The notes under the pieces: generated by a model | Told to the model about the DNA's origin: nothing | What the model saw: the letters and a program-made list of their open reading frames with translations, nothing else | Database searches by the model: none | Assembly: GCF_021531435.1 (NCBI RefSeq) | Contig: NZ_JAFBIS010000011.1 | Span: 37,170-101,169 of the forward strand | Source: Oscillibacter valericigenes | GTDB lineage: Bacteria; Bacillota; Clostridia; Oscillospirales; Oscillospiraceae | DNA length: 64,000 nucleotides | Reading direction: 5' to 3' | Translations under genes and position numbers: made by a program | Shown here: positions 17,345 through 25,255 of the stretch, piece after piece | How the letters are laid out: every line of letters starts with the position of its first letter | How positions within the stretch are numbered: the stretch's first letter is position 1

Positions 17345-17569
17345 ATGAAGTTGAGAATTCGGGACCTGCGCGAAGACCGGGATTTGAAGCAAGCTGTGAT
17401 TGCCGGGCATTTGATGTGCGACCAGTCTCTTTACTCCAAATATGAACGTGGAGAGCGGGAGCTCCCGCTGCGTCTGGCGGTTCAGCTGGCGGAGTTCTAC
17501 GGCGTCAGCGTGGACTATCTGGTGGGCCTGACAGACGAGCCGGCACCGTATCCCCGCAAAAAGAAATGA
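17345..17569 (+). CDS. Small XRE-family transcriptional regulator
   Basis: The 74-residue protein is essentially one Cro/CI-type helix-turn-helix: LRDLREDRDLKQAVIAGHL for helices 1-2 and DQSLYSKYERGERELPL for the recognition part, ending in SVDYLVGLTDE as usual. GTG 17336 is in frame, but ATG 17345 directly precedes the domain. It overlaps comFC by four bases (ATGA), so the two are co-expressed. Target genes are unknown; the inverted arms upstream suggest autoregulation. Confidence 0.85.
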   Translation: MKLRIRDLREDRDLKQAVIAGHLMCDQSLYSKYERGERELPLRLAVQLAEFYGVSVDYLVGLTDEPAPYPRKKK

Positions 17570-18222
17570 AGCTGCTGGACTGTATCCTGGACCTCCTGTT
17601 CCCGCCGAAATGCCCCTTCTGCGGCCGGGTGCGGGAGCATGGCGGCATCTGCCCGGAATGTGAAAAAGCCCTGCCCTGGACGGCGGAGAACGACGCCTGC
17701 TGGAATATTTCCAGTGGGCTGCGGTGCGCTGCGCCTTTATGGTATGAGGAATTGGCCAGGGAGGGCATCCTGCGGTTCAAGTTTCAGGGGGCGTCCGCCT
17801 CGGCAACGGCGCTGGGCGAATTACTGGCCCGCTGCGCCGCTGAACATCTGGCGGGGGAGTTCGACACCGTGACCTGGGTGCCTGTCAGCCGAAAACGGCT
17901 GCGGAAGCGGGGCTATGACCAGGCGGAGCTGCTGGCCCGGACCGCCTGCCGCCTGTGGGACACGGAGCCGGTGCGCCTTTTGAACAAGACCGCGGACAAC
18001 CCCGCCCAGTCCGGCATTTCCGACGCCGCCGCCCGCCGGGCCAACGTGCTGGGCGTCTATGAGACGTGTGGAGACCCGGCGGGGAAACGGGTGCTGCTCA
18101 TCGACGACATCTGCACCACCGGGGCCACCCTGTCGGAGTGCGCCCGGGTGCTGAAGGACGCCGGGGCGGAGAGCGTGGTCTGCGCGGTTGTGGCGAAAAC
18201 ACGGGAAAAGTTCACAAAATAA
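17566..18222 (+). CDS. comFC: ComF-family phosphoribosyltransferase-like competence protein
   Basis: The 218-residue ComFC-like protein begins with a zinc ribbon (CPFCGRVREHGGICPEC, four Cys) and ends with a type I PRT domain with a PRPP loop VLLIDDICTTGATL near residue 176. VPVSRKRLRKRGYDQAE near residue 105 is the family signature. In Bacillus and related bacteria ComFC helps bring transforming DNA into the cytosol; no comFA helicase gene lies beside it here. Confidence 0.9.
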   Translation: MKLLDCILDLLFPPKCPFCGRVREHGGICPECEKALPWTAENDACWNISSGLRCAAPLWYEELAREGILRFKFQGASASATALGELLARCAAEHLAGEFDTVTWVPVSRKRLRKRGYDQAELLARTACRLWDTEPVRLLNKTADNPAQSGISDAAARRANVLGVYETCGDPAGKRVLLIDDICTTGATLSECARVLKDAGAESVVCAVVAKTREKFTK

Positions 18223-18224
18223 TG

Positions 18225-18253
18225 TTGCATTCCCGGAAAACTATCGGTATAAT
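18225..18253 (+). promoter_or_regulatory. Sigma-A promoter of mreB
   Basis: TTGCAT (18225-18230), a 17-base spacer and TATAAT (18248-18253) lie about 70 bases before the mreB start. Confidence 0.85.
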
Positions 18254-18322
18254 ATACGCTGTATGATTGCGCACGGAAAAACCGTTTATAATAACGATAG
18301 AAAGATCAAATGAGGTGGATTT

Positions 18323-19348
18323 ATGCCTATGGCTAAGGATATTGGTATCGATCTGGGTACCGCGTCGGTTCTGGTTTATGTGAAGGGCAAGGGCATCGTG
18401 CTCAACGAGCCCTCCGTGGTGGCGCTGGACAAGAACACCGGCAAGCTGCTGAAGGTGGGCACCGAGGCCCAGGCGATGCTGGGCCGCACCCCCGGCAACA
18501 TCGTCGCCATCCGTCCCCTGCGGGAGGGCGTCATCTCCGACTACGACATGACGGAGCGGATGCTGAAGGAATTCATTCATAAGGTGGCCGGGGTTTCCTT
18601 CTTCAAGCCCCGGGTCATCATCTGCGTGCCCTCCGGCATCACCGAGGTCGAGGAGCGGGCCGTTATCGACGCGGGCATCCAGGCCGGCGCCCGGAAGGTG
18701 TACCTCATCGAGGAGCCTGTGGCCGCCGCCATCGGTGCGGGCATCGACATCGCCAAGCCCGACGGCCACATGGTGGTGGACATCGGCGGCGGCACCGCCG
18801 ACATCGCCGTCATCTCCCTCAGCGGCGTGGTGGAGAGCGCCTCCATCAAGATCGCCGGCGACCAGCTCAACGAGGCTGTGGTGAAGTACATGCGCCGCAC
18901 CCACAACCTGCTGGTGGGCGAGCGCACCGCCGAGGAGATGAAGAAGCAGATCGGCTGCGTGTTCCCCAAGGACGAGGAGGAGACCATGGACGTGAAGGGC
19001 CGCTGCCTGCTCACGGGCCTGCCCAAGGTGGTCACCGTCAGCTCCACCGAGATGATGGACGCCTTCGAGGAGCCTGTGGAGCGCATCATGGAGGCCATCC
19101 ACTCCGTGCTGGAGCGGACGCCCCCCGAGCTGGTGGCGGACATCTCCACCAATGGCATCGTCATGACCGGCGGCGGCAGCCTGGTCGCCGGCTTTGACAA
19201 GCTGGTCTCTGCCCGCACCGGCATCCATACCGTCATTGCGGATGATGCCATCTCCTGCGTGGCGTTGGGCACCGGCAAGAGCCTGGATTCCCTGAACAAC
19301 ATGCAGGACGGCACCATGAACCTCTCCCGCCGCAAGCAGATGAACTGA
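18323..19348 (+). CDS. mreB: Rod shape-determining protein MreB/Mbl
   Basis: MreB is a bacterial actin that forms membrane-associated filaments guiding lateral wall synthesis. The 341 residues show the actin-fold phosphate loops IGIDLGTASVLVY near residue 7 and VVDIGGGTADIAVISL near 155, the adenosine motif GIVMTGGGSLVAG near 282, and IEEPVAAAIGAG near 133. GAGGTG lies before the start. Two Met codons (18323 and 18329) are possible. No mreC or mreD follows; the gene is alone between its promoter and terminator, as for Mbl-type copies. Confidence 0.93.
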   Translation: MPMAKDIGIDLGTASVLVYVKGKGIVLNEPSVVALDKNTGKLLKVGTEAQAMLGRTPGNIVAIRPLREGVISDYDMTERMLKEFIHKVAGVSFFKPRVIICVPSGITEVEERAVIDAGIQAGARKVYLIEEPVAAAIGAGIDIAKPDGHMVVDIGGGTADIAVISLSGVVESASIKIAGDQLNEAVVKYMRRTHNLLVGERTAEEMKKQIGCVFPKDEEETMDVKGRCLLTGLPKVVTVSSTEMMDAFEEPVERIMEAIHSVLERTPPELVADISTNGIVMTGGGSLVAGFDKLVSARTGIHTVIADDAISCVALGTGKSLDSLNNMQDGTMNLSRRKQMN

Positions 19349-19379
19349 AAACCAGGGGGTACGCCTCACTTGGACAGAA

Positions 19380-19408
19380 GGTCCGGGCTTCTGGCCCGGA
19401 CTTTTTTT
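19380..19408 (+). terminator. Terminator of mreB
   Basis: The stem GTCCGGGC / GCCCGGAC around the loop at 19389-19392 is followed by seven T residues ending at 19408. Confidence 0.9.
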
Positions 19409-19522
19409 AACGCCGACTGCCGGGCGGCATAGGGCAGATGACCGGGAATGGACGGAAATCCCTTGCATTTAACTATGAATTTGAGTATAGTAATACTATA
19501 TTCCGCAATTTGCCGCAGGCGG

Positions 19523-19558
19523 ATAAAAAACGGAAGCAGAGCCGGCGGCTCTGCTTCC
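19523..19558 (-). terminator. Terminator of the sodium symporter gene
   Basis: The 12-bp stem GGAAGCAGAGCC / GGCTCTGCTTCC (19532-19543 and 19547-19558) reads into a T-run on the minus strand at 19524-19530. Confidence 0.85.
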
Positions 19559-19625
19559 TGTTGCGGAAACAACTGATTTTTTTCGGGATTTGATGTAAAC
19601 TGCCGGGGCACACTGGGATGTACGC

Positions 19626-21158
19626 TTACCGCTCCTTCCGCTTGGGGGAAGTGAACGCCGCGATCCAGGCGAGCACCACCACCGCGGCGCCGATGCCGTA
19701 GCCCACGCCGTACATGGAGCGCTCGGCGGTGGAGAAGTAGTCGCCGATCTGACCGCCCAGGATGAAGGCCATGGCGATGGGCACCACGAACATCAGGCAG
19801 AAGGTCAGGAACTTGTCGATCCACTTGGCGGAGCTGCCGATATGGACCTCCTCCAGGATCTTGTTGGTGCCGATCTCCCAGCCCAGCATGACGCTCATCA
19901 GCAGGGCACCCAGAGGCATGGCCAGGCCTTCGGACAGGCAGTCCATGAAGTCCAGCCAGCAGTCGTTGAAGCTGCCCACGATGCCCAGGGAATTCTGGAA
20001 GGGCACCCAGACGCCGTTGCTGCCCAGGCCGTCCACGGCCACGACAGCGGCTTCTACCATGATGGCCAGGCACACCAGCAGAACGATGCGGTGCCGGTTG
20101 CCCTGTTTGCCGTTGGCGCCTGCACGGTCCATGAAGAAGGTGACGACCACTTCCACCAGGGAGATGGCGGAGGAGATGGCGGCCACCAGTACCAGCAGGT
20201 AGAAGATGACGCCGAACAGGGGGCCCACGGTGCCCATGGCCTGGAACACATCCTGCAGCGTGATGAACAGCAGCTTGGGGCCGCTGAGGGCGGCGCTGGG
20301 GCCGTAGGTCGCCACGGCGGCGGGAATGACGGCGAGGCCCGCCATCAGGGCCACGATGGTGTCCGCCACCACGATGACGGCGGAGTTCTTGATCAGGTTC
20401 TCCTTCTTATCCAGATAGGAGCCGTAGGTGATCATAACGCCCATGGCCAGGGACAGGGAGAAGAACATCTGGCCGCCGGCGGTGGCCATGACGGAGCCGA
20501 TGCTGGGCTGCGATTCGATGAAGCCGGCTTCCACGGCGTAGCCGGGAACGAACATGAATTTCAGACCCTCCACGGCGCCGGGCAGCGTCAGGGAGCGGAT
20601 AATGATGATGACCAGCATCACGAACAGGGCGGGCATACCGATGTTGTTGAACTTCTCGATGCCGCCGGAGATGCCGCCCCGGTTGATGAGGAAGCAGATG
20701 AGCAGGAACAGCAGCGTGAACATCACGCAGCCGAAGGGATTGGTCAGCATGGAGCCGAACAGGTCGGCGCCGGTCTTGACCTCCGCGCCGGAGAAGGCCA
20801 GGTTGCTCAGGTTCAGAGCCATGTACTCGATGCAGTAGCCGCCCAGAACGGAGTAGAAGCTCATAATCACGAAGGGCGCGAACACCGCCAGCCAGCCCAC
20901 CCACTTGAAGCGGTTGGTCATGGCGCGGTAGGCGCCGATGGTGCCCTTGCCGGTGCGACGGCCCATGGCCAGCTCAGCGACCATGATGCTGAAGCCCACA
21001 AAGACCGCCAGCAGCAGATAGATCAGCAGGAAGGTGAAGCCGCCGGACTTGCCCATTTTGTATGGGAAGCCCCAAATATTGCCCAGGCCCACGGCAGAGC
21101 CGATGGCCGCCAGCAGGAAGCCGATGTTGCTTCCCCAGGAACCACGTTCATTTCCCAT
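19626..21158 (-). CDS. Sodium-dependent transporter, NSS/SNF family
   Basis: The 510-residue symporter belongs to the neurotransmitter:sodium symporter family (LeuT/MhsT fold). About twelve membrane segments are visible. The hallmark first helix GFLLAAIGSAVGLGNIWGFP near residue 11 carries the unwound Na+/substrate site. Substrates are usually amino acids such as Trp, Tyr or branched-chain. The frame extends to 21188, but ATG 21158 has AGAGAGGGG in front. The gene stands alone with its own promoter and terminator. Confidence 0.92.
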   Translation of the reverse strand: MGNERGSWGSNIGFLLAAIGSAVGLGNIWGFPYKMGKSGGFTFLLIYLLLAVFVGFSIMVAELAMGRRTGKGTIGAYRAMTNRFKWVGWLAVFAPFVIMSFYSVLGGYCIEYMALNLSNLAFSGAEVKTGADLFGSMLTNPFGCVMFTLLFLLICFLINRGGISGGIEKFNNIGMPALFVMLVIIIIRSLTLPGAVEGLKFMFVPGYAVEAGFIESQPSIGSVMATAGGQMFFSLSLAMGVMITYGSYLDKKENLIKNSAVIVVADTIVALMAGLAVIPAAVATYGPSAALSGPKLLFITLQDVFQAMGTVGPLFGVIFYLLVLVAAISSAISLVEVVVTFFMDRAGANGKQGNRHRIVLLVCLAIMVEAAVVAVDGLGSNGVWVPFQNSLGIVGSFNDCWLDFMDCLSEGLAMPLGALLMSVMLGWEIGTNKILEEVHIGSSAKWIDKFLTFCLMFVVPIAMAFILGGQIGDYFSTAERSMYGVGYGIGAAVVVLAWIAAFTSPKRKER

Positions 21159-21212
21159 AGAAACCCCTCTCTCATTAAAAAAATTCATACCAAATATTAA
21201 CTTTCTTCATAC

Positions 21213-21241
21213 AGGATACGATATTTTCTTAACGCCGTCAA
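21213..21241 (-). promoter_or_regulatory. Sigma-A promoter of the sodium symporter
   Basis: On the minus strand TTGACG (21236-21241), a 17-base spacer and TATCCT (21213-21218) lie about 55 bases before the start codon. Confidence 0.65.
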
Positions 21242-21320
21242 GAGCGATGAAAGACGAATTTGGAAAAAATGTTCGCTAAATAACGACAAAATTTTCACAA
21301 TAGAAGCAGAGGATGAGACG

Positions 21321-22724
21321 ATGTACCAATTCAAGCCTGTAACACAGCGGGATGGCGGGAAACTCCGCAAATATTATGCCAACTGTCAGTACGGCCTTTG
21401 CGAGTATTCCGTGGGCACGAAACTGATGTGGCGGCCGGTGCTGCACCCCGCCTGGGCGGAGATCGCCGGGTGTCTGGTGATCCGGAACGAGGACGACGGC
21501 CGCTGGGTGTTCGACTACCCGGTGCCCGGCCCCGAGGGGGACGAGGACGCCGCCCTGACCGCCATTGAGCAGTATTGCCTGGACCGGGGCGTTCTGCCGG
21601 TGATCTCCGTGGTGCCGGAGTGCAGGGCGGCCCGACTGCTGGCCCGGTATCCTTACGTGCATGTCAGCGACATTCGTACCTGGCGGGATTATGTCTACTA
21701 CCGGGAGGACCTCCAGCTCTTTGCCGGGCGGCGGTATTCCGGCCAGCGGAACCACATCAAAAAATTCCAGGCCCGGTGCCCGGACGCCTATTTCCGCCGC
21801 CTGACGGGGGCGGATGAGGCGGTCATCCAGCAGTTCTGGACGGACTATGAGGCGGAATTCCCCAAGGGGGACAACGCCAAGGCCCGGGGCGAGCTGGAGC
21901 TGGCGAAAAAAATGCTGCGGCTGGTGGGCAAGCCCTGGTTCATCGGCGGCGGCATGTTCGACGGTGAGAAGCTGGTGGCCCTGGCCCTGGCGGAGAAATG
22001 CGGGGACACCCTCATCATCCACATCGAGAAGGCGCTGTACTCCTATCCCGGCGTGTATCCCGCCATGGTGCAGGCCTTCGCCGACAACTGCGGCGACGGC
22101 TGCCGGTGGATCGACCGGGAGGATGACGCCGCCGACCGGGGCCTGCGGACCTCCAAGCTGCAGTACGGCCCCGCTAAACTGGCGCCCAAGTACTGCTTTG
22201 AGCCTCAGAATGAGCTGCTCAAGCATGTGCGGGAGATCCCGGAGCTGAAAACGGAGCGGCTGACGCTGTCGGCCCTGACCGAGGCGGACATCCCCGCTTA
22301 CAACGCCCTGGTGCTGGACGGAGAGCGGAACCGCTGGTGGGGCTATGACGACGTGGGCGGGCTGGGCGGCCCGGTGGAGGAGCGGAGCTTCTTCGACGTG
22401 GCCCAGCGGGATTTTGAGAACCGGCAGGCCGCGAACTTCGCCGTCCGGCTGGACGGAAAGCTCATCGGCGAGGCGGTGCTGTACCGCTTCGACTGCCGGG
22501 GCGGGGCGGAGCTGGGCTGCCGTATCGACGCGGCCTACGCCGGCCACGGCTACGGCACCGAGGCATTTGCAGCCGTGGCGGACTGGGCACTGTACAAGGT
22601 CAAACTGACGCGGGTGGTGGCCAAGTGCTACAAGGAGAATCAGGCGTCCTACAAAATGCTCTCCTCCTGTATGCGGAAAAACGGCGAGGACGAGACCTTC
22701 TTCTACTTTGAAAAACTGGTATAA
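21321..22724 (+). CDS. DUF2156 - GNAT fusion protein
   Basis: The 467-residue cytosolic protein has two acyltransferase-like modules. Residues 1-300 match the DUF2156 (phosphatidylglycerol lysyltransferase C-domain-like) fold: RRYSGQRNHIKKFQ near residue 137 and IEKALYSYPGVYPAMVQAF near 238 are typical. Residues about 310-467 are a GNAT domain with LTLSALTEADIPAYN and the acetyl-CoA loop YAGHGYGTEAF near 413. The ATG has GCAGAGGATGAG ahead. Its substrate is unknown; aminoacyl or acetyl transfer to a cell-envelope or small-molecule acceptor is a guess. Confidence 0.8.
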   Translation: MYQFKPVTQRDGGKLRKYYANCQYGLCEYSVGTKLMWRPVLHPAWAEIAGCLVIRNEDDGRWVFDYPVPGPEGDEDAALTAIEQYCLDRGVLPVISVVPECRAARLLARYPYVHVSDIRTWRDYVYYREDLQLFAGRRYSGQRNHIKKFQARCPDAYFRRLTGADEAVIQQFWTDYEAEFPKGDNAKARGELELAKKMLRLVGKPWFIGGGMFDGEKLVALALAEKCGDTLIIHIEKALYSYPGVYPAMVQAFADNCGDGCRWIDREDDAADRGLRTSKLQYGPAKLAPKYCFEPQNELLKHVREIPELKTERLTLSALTEADIPAYNALVLDGERNRWWGYDDVGGLGGPVEERSFFDVAQRDFENRQAANFAVRLDGKLIGEAVLYRFDCRGGAELGCRIDAAYAGHGYGTEAFAAVADWALYKVKLTRVVAKCYKENQASYKMLSSCMRKNGEDETFFYFEKLV

Positions 22725-22761
22725 AAAATCAGCAGTGGAACCTTCCACTGCTGATTTTTTT
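22724..22761. terminator. Bidirectional terminator
   Basis: The stem AAAAAATCAGCAGTGGA / TCCACTGCTGATTTTTT with a 4-base loop separates the convergent DUF2156-GNAT gene and the cdd pair. Confidence 0.9.
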
Positions 22762-22764
22762 GAT

Positions 22765-23007
22765 TCAGGGATGTAAATCGGCTCTCCGGCAGGTGCAGCC
22801 CTCCGTCAGCCCCAGGGCCTCCACCCGGGTCTCCGGGATGTCCAGGGAGAACTTCTGCCCATCGGCGGTCTGGCACAGCAGCCACAGCGGTGCCGGTTCC
22901 CGGTGCTCCTCACAGCCGAAGTCCCCGTCCTCAATGCGCAGGACGCACACGTCGTGCTCCGGCGCGGCGGCAAGGCGGGCCGCCACCTCCGCGTCCGTCA
23001 GCCTCAT
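22765..23007 (-). CDS. Small hypothetical protein coupled to cdd
   Basis: The 80-residue soluble protein has the pattern of a small beta-rich fold: VCVLRIEDGDFGCEEH, WLLCQTADGQKFSLDIPE and a Cys-containing end (EGCTCRRADL). Its start overlaps the cdd stop by four bases, so it is translated with cytidine deaminase. I recognise no family and can give no function. Confidence 0.6.
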   Translation of the reverse strand: MRLTDAEVAARLAAAPEHDVCVLRIEDGDFGCEEHREPAPLWLLCQTADGQKFSLDIPETRVEALGLTEGCTCRRADLHP

Positions 23008-23396
23008 GCCAGGAACTCCGGCCCGAAGCTGTGGGGCAGCAGCTCCGGCAGGGTAAAGATTTTTTCCTCACCGGCACCGTTGAGGCAGATGACCTCGATG
23101 TCCGGGGCAAACTCCCGCAGCACCTGGCGGCAGACGGCGCAGGGCACGCAGTAGTCCTTGCTGCGCCCGGCCACCACGATGCGGACGAAGTCGGTGTGGC
23201 CCTCGCTGACGGCCTTCGCCACGGCGGTGCGCTCGGCGCAGATGGTGGGGGAAAAGGCGGCGTTTTCGATGTTGCAGCCGGTGTAGACCGTGCCGTCGGC
23301 GCACTCCAGGGCGGCGCCCACGGCAAAGTGGGAGTAGGGACAGTAGGCCCGGTCCAGCATGGCGATGGCCGCGGCCTTCAGTTCTTCACGGGTCAT
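23004..23396 (-). CDS. cdd: Cytidine deaminase
   Basis: Cdd hydrolyses cytidine and deoxycytidine to uridine and deoxyuridine in pyrimidine salvage. The 130-residue protein is the homotetrameric type. The zinc and catalytic site is in TGCNIENAAFSPTICAERTA (Cys and the catalytic Glu) and in CVPCAVCRQVLREF, where the usual PCGxCRQ has Ala for Gly. GGAGG precedes the ATG. Functionally it joins the nucleoside importer and deoC-deoD, although it lies 13 kb away. Confidence 0.93.
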   Translation of the reverse strand: MTREELKAAAIAMLDRAYCPYSHFAVGAALECADGTVYTGCNIENAAFSPTICAERTAVAKAVSEGHTDFVRIVVAGRSKDYCVPCAVCRQVLREFAPDIEVICLNGAGEEKIFTLPELLPHSFGPEFLA

Positions 23397-23408
23397 ACAG
23401 GTTCCTCC

Positions 23409-24659
23409 TTACTGCCAGCCCACTTCCCGCTGTGGGCGGACGGACAGGTCGATGATGTCCTTGGCGTCATAGAATTTCATGTACCGCTCCCGGGCTTTCG
23501 CGGAGCGGAGGGTGGTGCCGTCGGGGTGGAGGCGGTCGCAGATGACGGCACTGATGTCGCTCTTGCACTTGGACCAGGAGTCGATGCCCACGGAGCAGAA
23601 GATGCGGAAGCCGTGCTGCTGCATCCAGCGGAAAGCGGGACCGGACTGCTGCACATCGTCGCCGTCCAGCCGTCCGCCGAAGGGATAGAACAGCACCGGG
23701 GTCTCGCCCACCAGGGAGCCCACCTCGTCGAACCACTTCTGCATATCCGCCGTTACCACATCTACCGTGCGGGTGTTCAGGCTGATGTGGCCCCAGGTGT
23801 GGCTGCCGAAGGTCCAGCCGGTGCGTTTCAGCTCCGCCACAATGGGCTTCACGGCTTCAATTTCCTTCTGGCGGTTGGCCTCCCGCTCGGTCGTCCAGTT
23901 CTCCCGGTCCGTCTGGGTGCGGTAGCCCAGGATGCCCTCGTAGCCCGTCAGACTCAGGCAGCCCTTGGCGCCGAAGGGGGAGAAGTCCGGGTGCTCCTCC
24001 ACGAATTTGTCCAGAATGGTCACGGCGTCCAGGTCCCGGCTGACCACCTCGTTGCCCTGGGGGTCCAGGCCCCAGGACCAGAGCTTGCCGTCCTCGCCGA
24101 TGATCAATTTATATGTGAAGCCGTTTTCCAGCATGTACTCATAATAATTCACATCGTCGTAGGAGAGGATGAGGGGCTTTTTGCCCTCGGGCAGGTACAG
24201 GGTGTTTTTCACCATGCGGGTCTGGCCGTCCTCACCCGTCTGCTCGCTCCAGCAGTCCGCGATGTCCACCAGAACGTAGCCCTTGTCGTAGACGCTCTGG
24301 AGGATTTTCAGGTACTCCCCGGCGGTGACCATCCAGTCGTCGATGCCGTCGGACTTGTAGTCCCCGTCAAAGGCCAGCTCCGGGTAGGCCACCACGGGAT
24401 GGAAGAACAGGTGCTCCACCACGCCGTCGTAGGCAACGTAGGTCACGCCGTCCCGGACGCCGCCTTCCGGCTGGACGGTGGGGTCCAGGATCGTGTAAGG
24501 TTCGGGCTCCGGTTCGGGTTCAGGCGGCGCTTCCGGGACTTCGGCAGGCGGCTCCTCCGTCTGGGAGGGTGCATCGGCTGCAGGAGCAGGGGCGGAGCCG
24601 CAGGCCGCCAGGCTCAGCAGCAGGAGCAGGGCAAAAAACAGGCTGATGGCACGGCGCAT
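23409..24659 (-). CDS. Polysaccharide-deacetylase-type lipoprotein
   Basis: The 416-residue protein has a signal peptide with lipobox SLAAC (Cys near residue 20), then a Pro/Glu/Ala-rich linker to about residue 60. The remaining part carries NodB-like motifs: LSYDDVNYYEYM near 165 in place of the usual DD motif, and the metal-binding HTWGH segment near 325. ATG 24659 has AAAGGA ahead; the longer frame to 24785 lacks a ribosome site and would hide the signal peptide. It probably acts on surface or wall polysaccharide. It stops 12 bases before the cdd start. Confidence 0.78.
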   Translation of the reverse strand: MRRAISLFFALLLLLSLAACGSAPAPAADAPSQTEEPPAEVPEAPPEPEPEPEPYTILDPTVQPEGGVRDGVTYVAYDGVVEHLFFHPVVAYPELAFDGDYKSDGIDDWMVTAGEYLKILQSVYDKGYVLVDIADCWSEQTGEDGQTRMVKNTLYLPEGKKPLILSYDDVNYYEYMLENGFTYKLIIGEDGKLWSWGLDPQGNEVVSRDLDAVTILDKFVEEHPDFSPFGAKGCLSLTGYEGILGYRTQTDRENWTTEREANRQKEIEAVKPIVAELKRTGWTFGSHTWGHISLNTRTVDVVTADMQKWFDEVGSLVGETPVLFYPFGGRLDGDDVQQSGPAFRWMQQHGFRIFCSVGIDSWSKCKSDISAVICDRLHPDGTTLRSAKARERYMKFYDAKDIIDLSVRPQREVGWQ

Positions 24660-24740
24660 ATGGATAGTTCCTTTCTTTTGTTTGTTTATTAAAATCAGTA
24701 TAGCAGAGCTTCCCCGAAAAAAGAAGAACAAAAGAATTAC

Positions 24741-24773
24741 AAAAAACACGGATGGCAGAAGCCACCCGTGTTT
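24741..24773 (-). terminator. Terminator of spoVAE
   Basis: On the minus strand the stem AAACACGGGTGGC / GCCATCCGTGTTT with a TTCT loop is followed by a T-run, just after the spoVAE stop codon. Confidence 0.85.
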
Positions 24774-24781
24774 GGAGAGGG

Positions 24782-25138
24782 TCACCGCTTTTCTCCCGGC
24801 TTGAACAGCAGCGCCATGAGGACGCCGAACACCACGGCTGCCGCGATGCCGCCGGCGGTAGCGGTGAGACCGCCGGTAAAGACCCCCAGCCAGCCCTTTT
24901 CCGCGACAGCTTTGGAAACGCCCTTCGCCAGGGCGTGACCGAAGCCCGTCAGGGGCACCGTGGCTCCGGCGCCGCCCCAGTCGGCAAGGGGCTGGTACAC
25001 GCCCAGGGCGCTGAGAATGACGCCTGCCACCACGTAGCCCGTCAGGATGCGGGCGGGGGTGAGCTTGGTCTTGTCGATGAGGATCTGGCCGATGGCGCAG
25101 AGGATGCCGCCGCAGAGGAACGCGTTGAGATAGTCCAT
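24782..25138 (-). CDS. spoVAE: Stage V sporulation protein AE
   Basis: SpoVAE (SpoVAEB type) is part of the SpoVA channel that moves dipicolinic acid and calcium into the forespore and releases it at germination. The 118-residue protein has four hydrophobic segments; MDYLNAFLCGGILCAIGQIL at the start and PLTGFGHALAKGV near residue 64 are hallmark. It normally follows spoVAC and spoVAD directly. Here the spoVAD fragment is over 10 kb upstream on the same strand, separated by the nitrogen genes, so the spoVA operon is split. Confidence 0.92.
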   Translation of the reverse strand: MDYLNAFLCGGILCAIGQILIDKTKLTPARILTGYVVAGVILSALGVYQPLADWGGAGATVPLTGFGHALAKGVSKAVAEKGWLGVFTGGLTATAGGIAAAVVFGVLMALLFKPGEKR

Positions 25139-25199
25139 GAGGATGCCTCCCGCAAATGGTTTCTGCGGTCAGTATTTCCCGGAATGGAGAAGTTATGCG

Positions 25200-25229
25200 A
25201 AAACGCCCGGCCGATCAGCCGGGCGTTTT
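25200..25229 (-). terminator. Terminator of amt
   Basis: The stem AAAACGCCCGGC / GCCGGGCGTTTT with a 6-base loop lies after the amt stop on the minus strand. The T-run is only four bases long. Confidence 0.6.
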
Positions 25230-25255
25230 CTGTATGAAGGGAGAAGAAAAGCAAA